DNA of 64,000 nt from Candidatus Poribacteria bacterium (GCA_028818695.1 JAPPNK010000029.1:286049-350048), one strand, 5' to 3'. Shown: positions 24,586 through 33,758, counted from the first letter of the stretch. Numbers and translations: made by a program. The notes: generated from the letters alone by a model not told the origin.

Positions 24586-26861
24586 TGGCGGCCGATAAAC
24601 AGTACCGAGTCGTCGGCACGCGCCCCATTCGCCACGACGGCGTCGACAAAGTGACGGGCGAAGCGCGATACGGAGCCGACATCCATCTCCCCGGCATGCT
24701 CCACGGCAAAGTGCTGCGAAGCCCGCATGCCCACGCGCGCATACTCAGAATCGACACAAGCAAGGCGGAGGCGCACCCTGACGTCAAAGCGGTTATCACG
24801 GGAGTCGACCTGCCCCAAGTCGCCGATAAGGTGCAAGACCTCGGCGAAATGGTCGTCAACCTGAAAGACGAAAGCAACCGAATTTTGGCGACAGGCAAGG
24901 TCCTTTATGAAGGGCATCCCGTCGCCGCCCTCGCCGCTGCGGATCCGCACACGGCTGAAGAAGCGCTGAAACTGATTGACGTTGAATACGAGCCGCTTCA
25001 GCCCGTCTTAGACGTCAGAAAAGCGATGGAGCCGGACGCACCTATACTCAACCCGAACCAGCGAACGAGCGGCATCGGAGCGGGGGACGGCAAGCCGAGC
25101 AACCTTGCCCGCCATTTCCGACATGAGCGCGGCGACATTGAACGCGGTTTTGCCGAAGCCGACGCGGTGATTGAACGCGAATTCATCACCTCCATGATCC
25201 ATCAAGGCTACATCGAACTCCAAAACGGAACCGCCCATATCACGCCGGACGGACGGCTCACCATCTGGTGCAGCTCGCAGGGCGCGTTCAGCATACGCGA
25301 TCAGGTCGCCAACATCTGCAACATTCCGCTTTCGATGATCAAGGTGGTTCCGATGGAGATTGGAGGCGGTTTTGGCGGAAAGACGGGCGTTTATCTGGAG
25401 CCGCTTGCCGCGCTTCTCGCCAAAAAATCGCGCAAGCCGGTCAAAATGACGATGACGAGAGCCGAAGTGTTGACGGCGACCGGTCCTACTTCCGGCTCCT
25501 ACATCAAATGCAAAATAGGCGCAAAGAAGGACGGAACGCTCACCGCCGCCCATGTGGAGCTCTACTATGAAGCGGGCGCCTTCCCTGGTTCGCCTGTCGG
25601 CGCGGCGTCCGGGACATGCCTCGCTCCGTTCAAGCTGGACAATGTCCGCATTGACGGGTACGACATTGTGGTGAATAAACCCAAAACAGGAGCCTACCGC
25701 GCCCCTGGAGCGACGAACGCCGCCTTTGCGACCGAAGGCGTCGTCAGCGAACTTGCCGATCAGATCGGGATGGATCCGATCGAGTTTCGACAAAAAAACG
25801 CCGTACAACAGGGCGACCGGCGCGCCGACGGTCCGCTCTTCTCCAAAATCGGACATGTCGAAACGCTGGAAGCGACCGCCGAGTCGCCCCACTGGAACGA
25901 GCCGCTGGAGCCGAGCTCAGATCCCGCCAAAAAACGAGGACGTGGAGTCGCCAGCGGGTTCTGGTTCAACGGAGCCGGCGCCGCCACCGCGTCCATTTCC
26001 GTCTTCGCCGATGGAACGGTCAGCCTCATTGAAGGCTCTGCAGACATCGGCGGACACCGCGCCTCATGCGCTATGATCGCCGCCGAAGTCCTCTGCCTCA
26101 ACGCCGAAGATGTGAAGCCGCAGGTCGGCGACACGGACAGCATCGGCTACACCAGCGTAACGGGCGGAAGCAGCGCGACGCACAAAACAGGATGGGCGAC
26201 GCACGAAGCCGCCTTGAAGGTGAAAGCGGAGGTTGTCAACCGCGCCGCCAAAATGCTGGAGGTCGACCCCGACGAGATCGAATACCATGACGACGCGACG
26301 CTCAGCGCCGCCTCCAAGCCGGACGCAAAACTCACCTTCGCGCAGGTTGCCGCGCGGGCGAACTCCACCGGCGGACCGATCGTCGGAGAAGCGGGGCTGT
26401 CGACAGGGGGAGCCGGCAACGCCTTCGGAACGACCATCGTTGATGTGGAGGTGGATGTGGAAACGGGCAAGGTGGACATTCTGCGCTGCACAACGGTTCA
26501 GGATGTCGGCAAAGCGATCCATCCGAGCTATGTTGAAGGGCAAATGCAGGGCGGAGCCGTCCAAGGCATCGGGTGGGCGTTGAGCGAAGAGTATGTGTAT
26601 AGCGGCGAGGGGCGTCTGCTGAACGCGAGCCTGCTTGATTACCGCATGCCGACGACGCTTGACGCGCCGCTCATTGAGACGATCATGGTGGAGGTTGCCA
26701 ACCCGGCGCATCCATACGGAGTGCGCGGCGTCGGCGAGGTGCCGATCGTGCCGCCTGTCGCCGCCATCGCCGAGGCGATCTACAACGCGACGGGCGTTCG
26801 GATGTACCAAGCGCCGATGAACCCCGCTTATGTTTTGAGCCGCATACAGGGCAAGGCATGA
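24585..26861 (+). CDS. Xanthine dehydrogenase-family molybdopterin-binding subunit (CoxL-like)
   Basis: The 758-residue large catalytic subunit binds Mo-molybdopterin cytosine dinucleotide. It has GTRPIRHDGVDKVTGEARYGAD, EIGGGFGGKTGVYLEPLAALLAKK (GGFGGK motif), GAYRAPGATNAAFATE (AYRAPG) and GVGEVPIVPPVAAIAEAIYNAT, which includes the catalytic Glu (G-x-G-E). The absence of the AYXCSFR motif of CO dehydrogenase (here QGAFSIRDQV) argues against CO oxidation. It shares one base with the upstream gene. No XdhC chaperone or Mo-cofactor gene lies nearby. The substrate is unknown. Confidence 0.95.
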   Translation: MAADKQYRVVGTRPIRHDGVDKVTGEARYGADIHLPGMLHGKVLRSPHAHARILRIDTSKAEAHPDVKAVITGVDLPQVADKVQDLGEMVVNLKDESNRILATGKVLYEGHPVAALAAADPHTAEEALKLIDVEYEPLQPVLDVRKAMEPDAPILNPNQRTSGIGAGDGKPSNLARHFRHERGDIERGFAEADAVIEREFITSMIHQGYIELQNGTAHITPDGRLTIWCSSQGAFSIRDQVANICNIPLSMIKVVPMEIGGGFGGKTGVYLEPLAALLAKKSRKPVKMTMTRAEVLTATGPTSGSYIKCKIGAKKDGTLTAAHVELYYEAGAFPGSPVGAASGTCLAPFKLDNVRIDGYDIVVNKPKTGAYRAPGATNAAFATEGVVSELADQIGMDPIEFRQKNAVQQGDRRADGPLFSKIGHVETLEATAESPHWNEPLEPSSDPAKKRGRGVASGFWFNGAGAATASISVFADGTVSLIEGSADIGGHRASCAMIAAEVLCLNAEDVKPQVGDTDSIGYTSVTGGSSATHKTGWATHEAALKVKAEVVNRAAKMLEVDPDEIEYHDDATLSAASKPDAKLTFAQVAARANSTGGPIVGEAGLSTGGAGNAFGTTIVDVEVDVETGKVDILRCTTVQDVGKAIHPSYVEGQMQGGAVQGIGWALSEEYVYSGEGRLLNASLLDYRMPTTLDAPLIETIMVEVANPAHPYGVRGVGEVPIVPPVAAIAEAIYNATGVRMYQAPMNPAYVLSRIQGKA

Positions 26862-26876
26862 GAAACGAGGCGCGTC

Positions 26877-27785
26877 TCAGGCTTTAGGGAAAGAGCTGGC
26901 GGTTCGATTGAGAGAAACGAGCCGTTCGTATTCTGACACGACGTCGTTCTTGCGATAACCCGGAACCGCGGTGCCGTTCCGATGCGCCAGCTCTTGAAAG
27001 TCGATGCGGTAAAGCGTCTCCAACGCAGTCGGAGCTGTCGCGAGTAAGAGCATCCACTGCTTATGCCGCTCGCACTCGTCAGCGCGCAGCCGCTTGACAG
27101 CGTAATTTTGCCAGCCCTGACATGGCGCCGCAAAGTCGAACGGCATCTCAAAATACCGCTCTGCCGCCCGCGTGTTGTTATACTGCCACATCTTGAAGTC
27201 GGGATGGGAGGTCGGCTCCCGCTCCGTCTTGCGCAGGTTGAGGTACGGCGTATGCCGGCTCCATATCTGAAAAACGGTGTTGAGCGCAACCGTTCTGCCG
27301 TTCGGTTTCAGATACAGATCGCCGCGCAGGTCCGCCGAAGATTGAAGCGACAGGTCGGGCGAGGCTTGCTTTTGGGAACCCCATTTGCGAAAACAGGAGG
27401 GCAGGATAAACGCGATTGTATCCGCCATTGAGGCGGCATGGTTGATGAATGCAACGGCCGTTTTCCCCCGCTGTCCAAACGGCGGATTGCCGACGACGAT
27501 CATGCGGCTTCGCTGCCTAGAACCCGTATACTTCCAAGCAAGATAGTCGCGCTTCGGCATCCAGCTGCAATCGGGAGGCGGCGCAATGTCCATGGCGATG
27601 GTTGAGGAGGGCAAGCCCGATAAGAAGACGCCCGCGCCGGCGGACGGCTCAATATACTCAGGCGATTGGATCCCCGCGTCTGCGATGAACTGCTTCAAGA
27701 TGCCCAAACACTTCTGCGCAGTTTCAGGCGTAGTGTAAAATTGATCCAGTCCGTCGCGCATTGACATACCGCTCCGCTCTCCCAT
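26877..27785 (-). CDS. Orphan DNA adenine-type methyltransferase
   Basis: The product is up to 302 residues. The N-terminus contains YTTPETAQKCL and EPSAGAGVFLSG (AdoMet motif I-like), then MDIAPP and VVGNPPFGQRGKTAVAFINH. NPPF is catalytic motif IV of N6-adenine methyltransferases. No restriction gene is adjacent, so it is an orphan. Three starts are possible (27785, 27767, 27761). The -10 lies at 27796-27801, so the first ATG would be almost leaderless; 27767 or 27761 have GGGAG upstream and may be preferred. The C-terminal 100 residues are not assigned. It could be a phage-type or regulatory methyltransferase. Confidence 0.8.
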   Translation of the reverse strand: MGERSGMSMRDGLDQFYTTPETAQKCLGILKQFIADAGIQSPEYIEPSAGAGVFLSGLPSSTIAMDIAPPPDCSWMPKRDYLAWKYTGSRQRSRMIVVGNPPFGQRGKTAVAFINHAASMADTIAFILPSCFRKWGSQKQASPDLSLQSSADLRGDLYLKPNGRTVALNTVFQIWSRHTPYLNLRKTEREPTSHPDFKMWQYNNTRAAERYFEMPFDFAAPCQGWQNYAVKRLRADECERHKQWMLLLATAPTALETLYRIDFQELAHRNGTAVPGYRKNDVVSEYERLVSLNRTASSFPKA

Positions 27786-27795
27786 GCGCTACTGG

Positions 27796-27824
27796 ATTAT
27801 AGGGACGCCGCCGCGCTGGGTCAA
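27796..27824 (-). promoter_or_regulatory. Strong promoter for the methyltransferase gene
   Basis: On the minus strand, TTGACC (27819-27824) and a perfect TATAAT (27796-27801) are separated by 17 bases. This is the closest to consensus in the window. The predicted transcript start is near 27789, only a few bases before the first ATG at 27785. Confidence 0.65.
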
Positions 27825-27931
27825 GGCTCAACGAAACCGGATGGCCATTTCCGCGCAGCATGTCAGGCGAAACGAGGATCGAGAATCCACAGAAACCGCC
27901 CGTCTCGCCAGGCGGCATGTCCAACTAAGAT

Positions 27932-28306
27932 TCAGTCCGCATATCCCATTTTTTGCTTCCACTTCTTATACCATTCTGGGTCCGCCTCGTCGTTCTCTCC
28001 TGTGAATCCCTTCTTGCGCGCCTCTGCCAACCAGCGCATTTTTCTTTTGTGCCAGCGTATTGCCTCTATCGAGCTGGCGCCGATATAACGCGACATATTA
28101 TCGAGTGTGGAGGCGCTTTTCAGATCGCTCCGCAGCTTCGCCGCCCGGACGACATGCTCCGCCTCGCGCTGCGCCGCCCGTTTCGCCTGCGCAAGCGCAT
28201 GCTCCCACGGCTCTCTTTCTTCAAGCGGATTCGGAATCGAAGAGCAGGACATGAACAAAAACAAACCCGACGATAGAAACGCGGCGCAGAATGTTGCCAA
28301 ACGCAT
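27932..28306 (-). CDS. Small lipoprotein of unknown function
   Basis: ATG 28304-28306 is chosen because GGAGAAAGAA precedes it and it opens a lipoprotein signal peptide (MRLATFCAAFLSSGLFLFMSC, lipobox FMSC). The 124-residue product is otherwise charged and helical (AQAKRAAQREAEHVVRAAKL), with a C-terminal WYKKWKQKMGYAD. The longer reading frame from 28387 lies outside the signal. It is divergent from the gene at 28405, 98 bases away. I do not recognise a family. Confidence 0.8.
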   Translation of the reverse strand: MRLATFCAAFLSSGLFLFMSCSSIPNPLEEREPWEHALAQAKRAAQREAEHVVRAAKLRSDLKSASTLDNMSRYIGASSIEAIRWHKRKMRWLAEARKKGFTGENDEADPEWYKKWKQKMGYAD

Positions 28307-28368
28307 GTTCTTTCTCCATATTGTTCCTTCATGATAATGTCCGCATGGCGGCGAGGCAATTGCCGCCC

Positions 28369-28398
28369 TTGACAGCGCCCCGTTCATCAGCGTATAGT
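28369..28398 (+). promoter_or_regulatory. Promoter giving a leaderless transcript
   Basis: TTGACA (28369-28374, perfect) and TATAGT (28393-28398) are 18 bases apart. The next ATG is at 28405, the expected transcript start. There is no room for a Shine-Dalgarno, so the downstream gene is probably translated from a leaderless mRNA. Confidence 0.65.
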
Positions 28399-28404
28399 AT
28401 AGCT

Positions 28405-28782
28405 ATGAAACCGATACCGAACAGTCCAAGAGCCGAGTACGAACGCCTACGCGCCCGCGTTTACGCCGGGAAGCCGCGCAACGGCGCCTTAGACGATCTG
28501 ACCCGATCTGCGCCGCTGGCGGACGCCCGCTCCAAGCCCGCAAAGGGGCGCCAAGAGCTGGATGTCTGGATCGAAGTGTGCGCCCAACTTGGACTGCCGC
28601 TTCCCGAATGGACGCTTCAACAGAAACGGCAATGGAACGGTTGCGGATGGCTCGCCGTCGACTCAAACGAACTGCTGAGCGAAGAGAGCGCCTATCCGAA
28701 CATGGCGCGTCTCGTCAAAGACGCCTACGGAAACGCCTTTTTCGCGCTTTTTCAACAAGAACCGACGCTCCCAAACCGATAG
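28405..28782 (+). CDS. Unknown protein, leaderless start
   Basis: The product has 125 residues from ATG 28405. It is mostly helical and charged with a tryptophan-rich centre (DVWIEVCAQLGLPLPEWTLQQKRQW), ending FALFQQEPTLPNR. No signal peptide or membrane segment is seen. The start is fixed by the promoter: -10 ends at 28398 and the ATG lies seven bases later. The next gene (28794) begins 12 bases after its stop, with the Shine-Dalgarno overlapping the stop. I do not recognise the family. Confidence 0.75.
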   Translation: MKPIPNSPRAEYERLRARVYAGKPRNGALDDLTRSAPLADARSKPAKGRQELDVWIEVCAQLGLPLPEWTLQQKRQWNGCGWLAVDSNELLSEESAYPNMARLVKDAYGNAFFALFQQEPTLPNR

Positions 28783-28793
28783 GAGGTCGCGCG

Positions 28794-29498
28794 ATGACCC
28801 GCCTCAAACATCTGCTATGCGCCTTCGCAGCGCTCTGCGTGGCAAACGCCGCCCTCGCCGAGGTTGAACAGCTAGACCTGTACCTCTACGGCGGAATCAC
28901 CCAACGAAGCAAAAATCAGATTGTGCGCTTGGTGTCGCACTACATGCCCAAAGAGAATGTCTCGTTCCGACAGATGAAGCGCGCCGACGGCTCCATACAT
29001 CCATGGGTCACCGTCGTCGAAATCAAGCCGCAGGGATGGCCGCTCAACATCTATGACATCGTTAACCGCATTGACGACGACCGAGGCGTCAACGACGGGC
29101 GCAAGTTGTGGAAAACAGTTGTGACCGCTTCAGGCGAATTGCGCGACCATCTCGGCTTCACGCGCCGACGCATCGGGCGCCCCGCCTTCGTTCCGCTCTT
29201 TGAGCGCGGCAGCCCCGGCATTTGGACATATATGGACGCCCCGTATCCGCGCGAAAGGCTTGTCTTTCATCCGAGCTTGAAATTCGACAACCTGCGCCTG
29301 TTCAACCGCGGCAACCGCGTACGAATACAGGGGCGAATCGCCGGTTTCGATCATATCTATCCGATCGTCATTCTCACCGAATTTGAAGAGGCTGATCAGC
29401 CGGTGCCGGGTGCGCAGGTCTTGCAGTGGCGGCGGCAAATGCAAGAAGAAGTACGCAAAAGGGAACCGAGGCGAATCATCCGCCGGGAAGCCTTTTAA
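28794..29498 (+). CDS. Exported protein of unknown function
   Basis: The product has 234 residues from ATG 28794, with AGGAGG eight bases upstream. A signal peptide is clear (MTRLKHLLCAFAALCVANAALA, cut before EVEQ). The mature protein has QLDLYLYGGITQRSKNQIVRL, IYDIVNRIDDDRGVNDGRKLWKT and a C-terminal RRQMQEEVRKREPRR, which is basic. The beta-rich part contains VRIQGRIAGFDHIYPIVI. I do not recognise a family. It is coupled to the leaderless gene at 28405 and followed by a hairpin at 29522. Confidence 0.8.
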   Translation: MTRLKHLLCAFAALCVANAALAEVEQLDLYLYGGITQRSKNQIVRLVSHYMPKENVSFRQMKRADGSIHPWVTVVEIKPQGWPLNIYDIVNRIDDDRGVNDGRKLWKTVVTASGELRDHLGFTRRRIGRPAFVPLFERGSPGIWTYMDAPYPRERLVFHPSLKFDNLRLFNRGNRVRIQGRIAGFDHIYPIVILTEFEEADQPVPGAQVLQWRRQMQEEVRKREPRRIIRREAF

Positions 29499-29521
29499 CG
29501 GATCTGCCAGCAAAGACAACA

Positions 29522-29546
29522 GGCGCTCCAAAAGCAAAGGAGCGCC
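29522..29546. terminator. Bidirectional hairpin terminator between convergent genes
   Basis: GGCGCTCC (29522-29529) and GGAGCGCC (29539-29546) form a perfect eight-base stem with a nine-base loop, lying between the gene ending at 29498 and the esterase gene ending at 29563. No strong U tract follows on either strand, so it may be a weak terminator or an mRNA-stabilising element. Confidence 0.55.
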
Positions 29547-29562
29547 CGTAATATGAGTCTGT

Positions 29563-31362
29563 TCAGTTTCCGTCCGCTTTCGCTTCTTCAAGGATGAGGC
29601 GCGCCTCTTGAAGGCGCCGTTCACGCGCCCATGCGATCGCCTGTTGACGCAGCCGATGAAGCACGCCGCGATGCTCCATATACGCCTCATGTCCATACGG
29701 CGCCTCTGGGTATTCCCAGTCGTCCGTTCGGAATAAGACCAGAGGAATCGTCCGCTCATGGTGCTTGTCGTTGACGACATTTCCAAGCGGATTCCGCCCC
29801 CAGGCATACCGAACCGCATGAACCTCCTTCACAAACGGACTGGACACCTTCAACTGCGCCTTGTCAATCTGATCGCGGCCCCGGTCGTCCTTCCCGATCT
29901 TCACATACTCCGCCGAAGCGGGGTAAAAATGGCGGTCTTCGCCTGCGACGGCAAACCCTTCAAACGGGCGCCCGTCGTTCACCAGAACAGGCCGGTCAAA
30001 CTTCACGACGGCATGATCGCCCGCAAGCTCCCACTCGATGCAGTCGGCGGGCTGCCAGCCGATATGCTCTTGATCGTAAAACTCCCCAAGCCCCCAGCGC
30101 GCGATCCGCTCGCCCAGCTCAAACTTCTTCTGCGGATGGTACCAGTTCACCTGCTGATCATACGCCGACGCGAAGCCGACATTCGGCAAAGCGCGCCACG
30201 CCATCGCCTGACCCTCGCGGATATACGGCGCCGCGTCCACCATCCGCTCCTCAAAATTTTCATGGGTCTGCGGCTGTCCGCCCGCCGTCAGCTCCACGAT
30301 TCCGAACGGCATCTCTTCGTCTCGAAACACTTCGCGCCAGTTCACAATCAGCCCCTTGAACGCCTCCGCGTAGAGCTTCGGGCGCGAATCGCCCAGCGCG
30401 TTGTTGAAGCCATGGTTGAACAGCGTCCCTTTGATGTTGAAGTTGGCATACGGCGCGACCATGCCGTTGAAGGCGGCGCCGGGACCGCCTCGGTTGAAGG
30501 CGGGGCTGGGGTCGGGGTCTGTGGGCTTGGGACGCGGCTGCTCGCCCCGTTCCTTGCGCCGTTCCGTATCCTGCTCCCACCGCTCAATCTTCATCTTCAG
30601 GTTCTCTTCAGGGTCGTACTCTTCAATGCGCTCGCGCCACATCTGCAGAAACGGCTCCGCCAACGGGATCGCCTCCAGCGCGTCTATTCGAAGCCATGCC
30701 TCCAGAGTCGTCCCGCCCCATGAAGCGTCAATGAGGCCGATCGGAACGCCCGACGCCGTATGGACGCGGCGCCCAAAGACATATCCGATCGCTGAAAAAT
30801 GGTAAGTCGACGCCGGCGTACACGGCGACCAGGCGCCTTTCAGCTCGCCGCGCGCGCCCCGCTCAGCCCATGAATCGTAATCCTCATGCCGTTCAAAGTC
30901 CTCCAGCGGTTCAGGGCAAGCCATGTGCGGTATCGTCATGAGGCGAATGTTCGGGTAATTCGCGGACGCCGTCTCCGCGTCCCCGTGGTAGACGTTGGCG
31001 ATGTTATGTTCCATGTTGCTCTGTCCGCTCAACACCCACACATCCCCAATCAGAATCTCCTTATAGGAGATCGTCTCGCCTCCGGACGAGATCGTCAGCG
31101 TTTGCGGCTCCGCGTTCACCGGCATCGGCTCCAGCTCCGCCAGCCAGTTTCCCGCCTCGTCCGCTTGGACAGTCATGTCCTGCCCCGCGAATTGAACGCG
31201 CGTCTCCGCGTTCGCCTCCGCGCTTCCCCATACTCGAATGGGGCGGTCGCGCTGAATGACCATGTAATCGCTGAAAATATGAGGCGTATAAAGGCCTGTT
31301 TTTTCCGCGCCAGCCGCTGTCATACAAAGACTCCCAATTGCCGCTATGATCGTTGCTGTCAT
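29563..31362 (-). CDS. Sialate O-acetylesterase family protein
   Basis: ATG 31360-31362 is chosen because AAGGAG precedes it; the product has 599 residues and a signal peptide (MTATIIAAIGSLCMTAAGA). The N-terminal region has HIFSDYMVIQRDRPIRVWGSA. The catalytic block is WVLSGQSNMEHN (GQSN, the Ser nucleophile). The C-terminal region includes VRYAWGRNPLGNVVND, as in family members. The enzyme removes acetyl groups from sialic acids or other acetylated glycans in the periplasm or outside. An RGGPGAAFNGMVAPYANF block and a long acidic insert lie near residue 280. It is downstream of the HEAT/FG-GAP lipoprotein gene on the same strand. Confidence 0.92.
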   Translation of the reverse strand: MTATIIAAIGSLCMTAAGAEKTGLYTPHIFSDYMVIQRDRPIRVWGSAEANAETRVQFAGQDMTVQADEAGNWLAELEPMPVNAEPQTLTISSGGETISYKEILIGDVWVLSGQSNMEHNIANVYHGDAETASANYPNIRLMTIPHMACPEPLEDFERHEDYDSWAERGARGELKGAWSPCTPASTYHFSAIGYVFGRRVHTASGVPIGLIDASWGGTTLEAWLRIDALEAIPLAEPFLQMWRERIEEYDPEENLKMKIERWEQDTERRKERGEQPRPKPTDPDPSPAFNRGGPGAAFNGMVAPYANFNIKGTLFNHGFNNALGDSRPKLYAEAFKGLIVNWREVFRDEEMPFGIVELTAGGQPQTHENFEERMVDAAPYIREGQAMAWRALPNVGFASAYDQQVNWYHPQKKFELGERIARWGLGEFYDQEHIGWQPADCIEWELAGDHAVVKFDRPVLVNDGRPFEGFAVAGEDRHFYPASAEYVKIGKDDRGRDQIDKAQLKVSSPFVKEVHAVRYAWGRNPLGNVVNDKHHERTIPLVLFRTDDWEYPEAPYGHEAYMEHRGVLHRLRQQAIAWARERRLQEARLILEEAKADGN

Positions 31363-31433
31363 TCGTTCAGCTCCTTCCATTTTGAGAAGAGCTTCAACCG
31401 CAAGGCTACAACAGGCGGGCGTTTTCCGCAAGC

Positions 31434-33758
31434 TTAAGGCTGGTAAACTCCGTCCCCGCGCGTACCTAGATAGCCCCCCCAGCCGACATGATTTGTCGAT
31501 GGGACGTCCAAGCCTTTCACATACAATGTGGAGACGGCGCCGTCCACAGGACCTGTGAACGCAGTCATGGCGATCTCAAGCGAGCCGTCTCCGTCCAGAT
31601 CCGCAATCAACGGCGTCCCGACCGCTCTCCCCAACAGCGGCTCTCCGACAGGCTCCAACGGTCCGCCGTCCGCGTTAAAGCGGTACAGCTGCGAACGGCC
31701 GCGCGCCGTGTCCGCAATCAGTATGAGCGCTTCGTCCATGCCGTCCCCGTCCATATCGACCGTTAGCGGAGAGGAGAAAAACGGCTCCGCCCGCTCCTCT
31801 TTCCATAACACGCGCCCCGACGCCCCGTCCACCGCCAGATAGGTTGATCCGGCGTAATGCGGCCACCGACCGATTGAAAAGCAGGCGAACAGATCGGGCG
31901 CCGCGTCCGCGTTGAACCGTCCAAATGCGGGCGTCCCCCATGTTTCGGCGGCGGAAATCGTCCGTTCCCATATAAGGCTGCCGGTCTCCGAATGAATCAG
32001 CGAAAGCCGACCGTCAAACGAAGCGACAGCGATTTTTTGATCCGCCAGCGCGGGCGGCGCGACCATCCCTTTGAATGTGATCGGCTTCAGCAGCTGAACC
32101 GAACCGCTTAAATCGCCGCGCAGGAAACTCGGTATCGAGGCTGACCAGAGCGATCCCGCTTGCGTTTCTCCGCCCGTTCCGTAGAGGATGCGCCCGTTCG
32201 CCTCATACGCTCCCATGTAGATCTCGGCGCGGTCGGTCGGTTCGGCTGAAGCATGGACGCCGCCGTCCGTCCCCTTCAGCTGGAGCAGACTCCCCGACGG
32301 CCTCGGCGCAAACGGCGGGCGCGAGGGGTCCCCTCCATGCGCGATCAGGACCGCAGGGGCGCCGTCGCCGAACTTTTCCGACATCAGTTGAGCCGTGTAG
32401 TAATTTAAGTACGATCCGCGCTTCTCTCCTGTGAATTCCCACAGCCGCTTCCCGTCGGCTCCGTCGACGGCGATGAGCGCGCCGTTTCGCCCGCCCATCA
32501 GGACATCAACAGCGCCGTCCTTGTTTAAATCGGTCAGCAGGGGCGCGCCGAACAGCTCCCCGCCCGCATCCGCATGCCACAGCTCCGCGCCGTTCCGCCC
32601 GTCGTATGCGGACAGATACCCGACGCTTGAGTAAAGATCGGCGACGCGAAATGCGCCATGCAGAACAAACTCGCCCGACAGCCGTTCCGCCCCTCGCCCG
32701 ACGACAAGATCAAGGACGCCGTCGCCGTTGAAATCAGCCGCGCGCGGCGACGAAAAACAAGCCAAATAGTCGGACGCTTCCCAACGCGCCGTTCCGTATG
32801 CGTCGGGTTTTGCTTGAACAGCTCTCTTGGCGGCGCGTTCAAAAAATAGCCGCGTCAGCCCGTTCCTGTTTTGATTTAATTTTAAAGCGTCCAGCTTTGC
32901 CGCCGCCTCGTCAGACGGTCCGAGACGCCATAGAGCGTATAACAGGGCGACGCGGACGCCGCGCTCCGCGTTCTCTTCCGCGAGATATTTCAACGCCGTT
33001 TTTTCAAGGTTCGGCGAGGGCTTCTTTAGACGCCCCAGCGCATAGGCGGCTGCTTCTTGGACAAAAGCGTCCTCGTCGTTCAACGCCGTCAGCAGAGCCT
33101 TCTCCGCCTGATCAATGCCGCGCAACGCCCCGACCGCCCTGACCGCATGAAGCCGCGCGCGCGCGTCCGCATCCTGAACGGCGTTCAAGAGAGCTCCTGC
33201 GCCGTCGATGGACGCTTCAGGATCGACGGCAGCGATCATATCGAGAGCCTGCGCCGCGCCGCGCCGTCTTTCCGCGTTCGAATCTTCTAAAGCGGACAAC
33301 AGATAACGGACGCATGGTTCGCCCAGCTCCGCCGAAAGGACGACCGCTATTCGACGCGTCAACAACTGCCGGCTTCCGATCGCCTCCACAACGAAAGCGG
33401 CGGCAGAATCGGGCGGACGCTTCATCGCCAGCAACGCAACGAGCGTTCCATGGAGGCGGTCGCCGTCCGCTCCCGCCAGATCAAGCGTCAATGTCTCGCC
33501 AACGGAACGTCCGATCTGAGCGTATGCGACAGCGGCGCGCGTTCGTATCGTCTCGTCTGAATCGCCGATCAGTTCATGCAGGCGCGCCGTTACCCGTTCA
33601 TTCCGCAAATCGGACGGCAGACGCAGACGGCGAATAGCGTTCAGTTTTGCTTCCGCCGACCCTTTCGCTAAATCGTCCAAGACGCCTTCGATCCGCTTCT
33701 CATCTTCGGAAGCGCAGCTCATGAGAGCCGCCAGCAACAACAGCGCCGCCCTTCTCAA
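31434..33758 (-). CDS. Lipoprotein with HEAT repeats and FG-GAP/VCBS beta-propeller
   Basis: The 774-residue protein has a lipoprotein signal peptide (LLAALMSC). From about residue 25 to 300 it has HEAT repeats (RTRAAVAYAQIG, RARLHAVRAVGALRGI, AFVQEAAAYALGRL). From about 325 to the end it has FG-GAP/VCBS repeats with calcium-loop motifs DFNGDGVLDLV, DLNKDGAVDVL, DMDGDGMDEAL and DLDGDGSLEIA. The propeller is probably an outer-surface binding domain. The start is TTG (33756-33758), overlapping the folD stop. Fusing HEAT repeats to an FG-GAP propeller in one lipoprotein is uncommon. The ligand is unknown. Confidence 0.88.
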   Translation of the reverse strand: MRRAALLLLAALMSCASEDEKRIEGVLDDLAKGSAEAKLNAIRRLRLPSDLRNERVTARLHELIGDSDETIRTRAAVAYAQIGRSVGETLTLDLAGADGDRLHGTLVALLAMKRPPDSAAAFVVEAIGSRQLLTRRIAVVLSAELGEPCVRYLLSALEDSNAERRRGAAQALDMIAAVDPEASIDGAGALLNAVQDADARARLHAVRAVGALRGIDQAEKALLTALNDEDAFVQEAAAYALGRLKKPSPNLEKTALKYLAEENAERGVRVALLYALWRLGPSDEAAAKLDALKLNQNRNGLTRLFFERAAKRAVQAKPDAYGTARWEASDYLACFSSPRAADFNGDGVLDLVVGRGAERLSGEFVLHGAFRVADLYSSVGYLSAYDGRNGAELWHADAGGELFGAPLLTDLNKDGAVDVLMGGRNGALIAVDGADGKRLWEFTGEKRGSYLNYYTAQLMSEKFGDGAPAVLIAHGGDPSRPPFAPRPSGSLLQLKGTDGGVHASAEPTDRAEIYMGAYEANGRILYGTGGETQAGSLWSASIPSFLRGDLSGSVQLLKPITFKGMVAPPALADQKIAVASFDGRLSLIHSETGSLIWERTISAAETWGTPAFGRFNADAAPDLFACFSIGRWPHYAGSTYLAVDGASGRVLWKEERAEPFFSSPLTVDMDGDGMDEALILIADTARGRSQLYRFNADGGPLEPVGEPLLGRAVGTPLIADLDGDGSLEIAMTAFTGPVDGAVSTLYVKGLDVPSTNHVGWGGYLGTRGDGVYQP

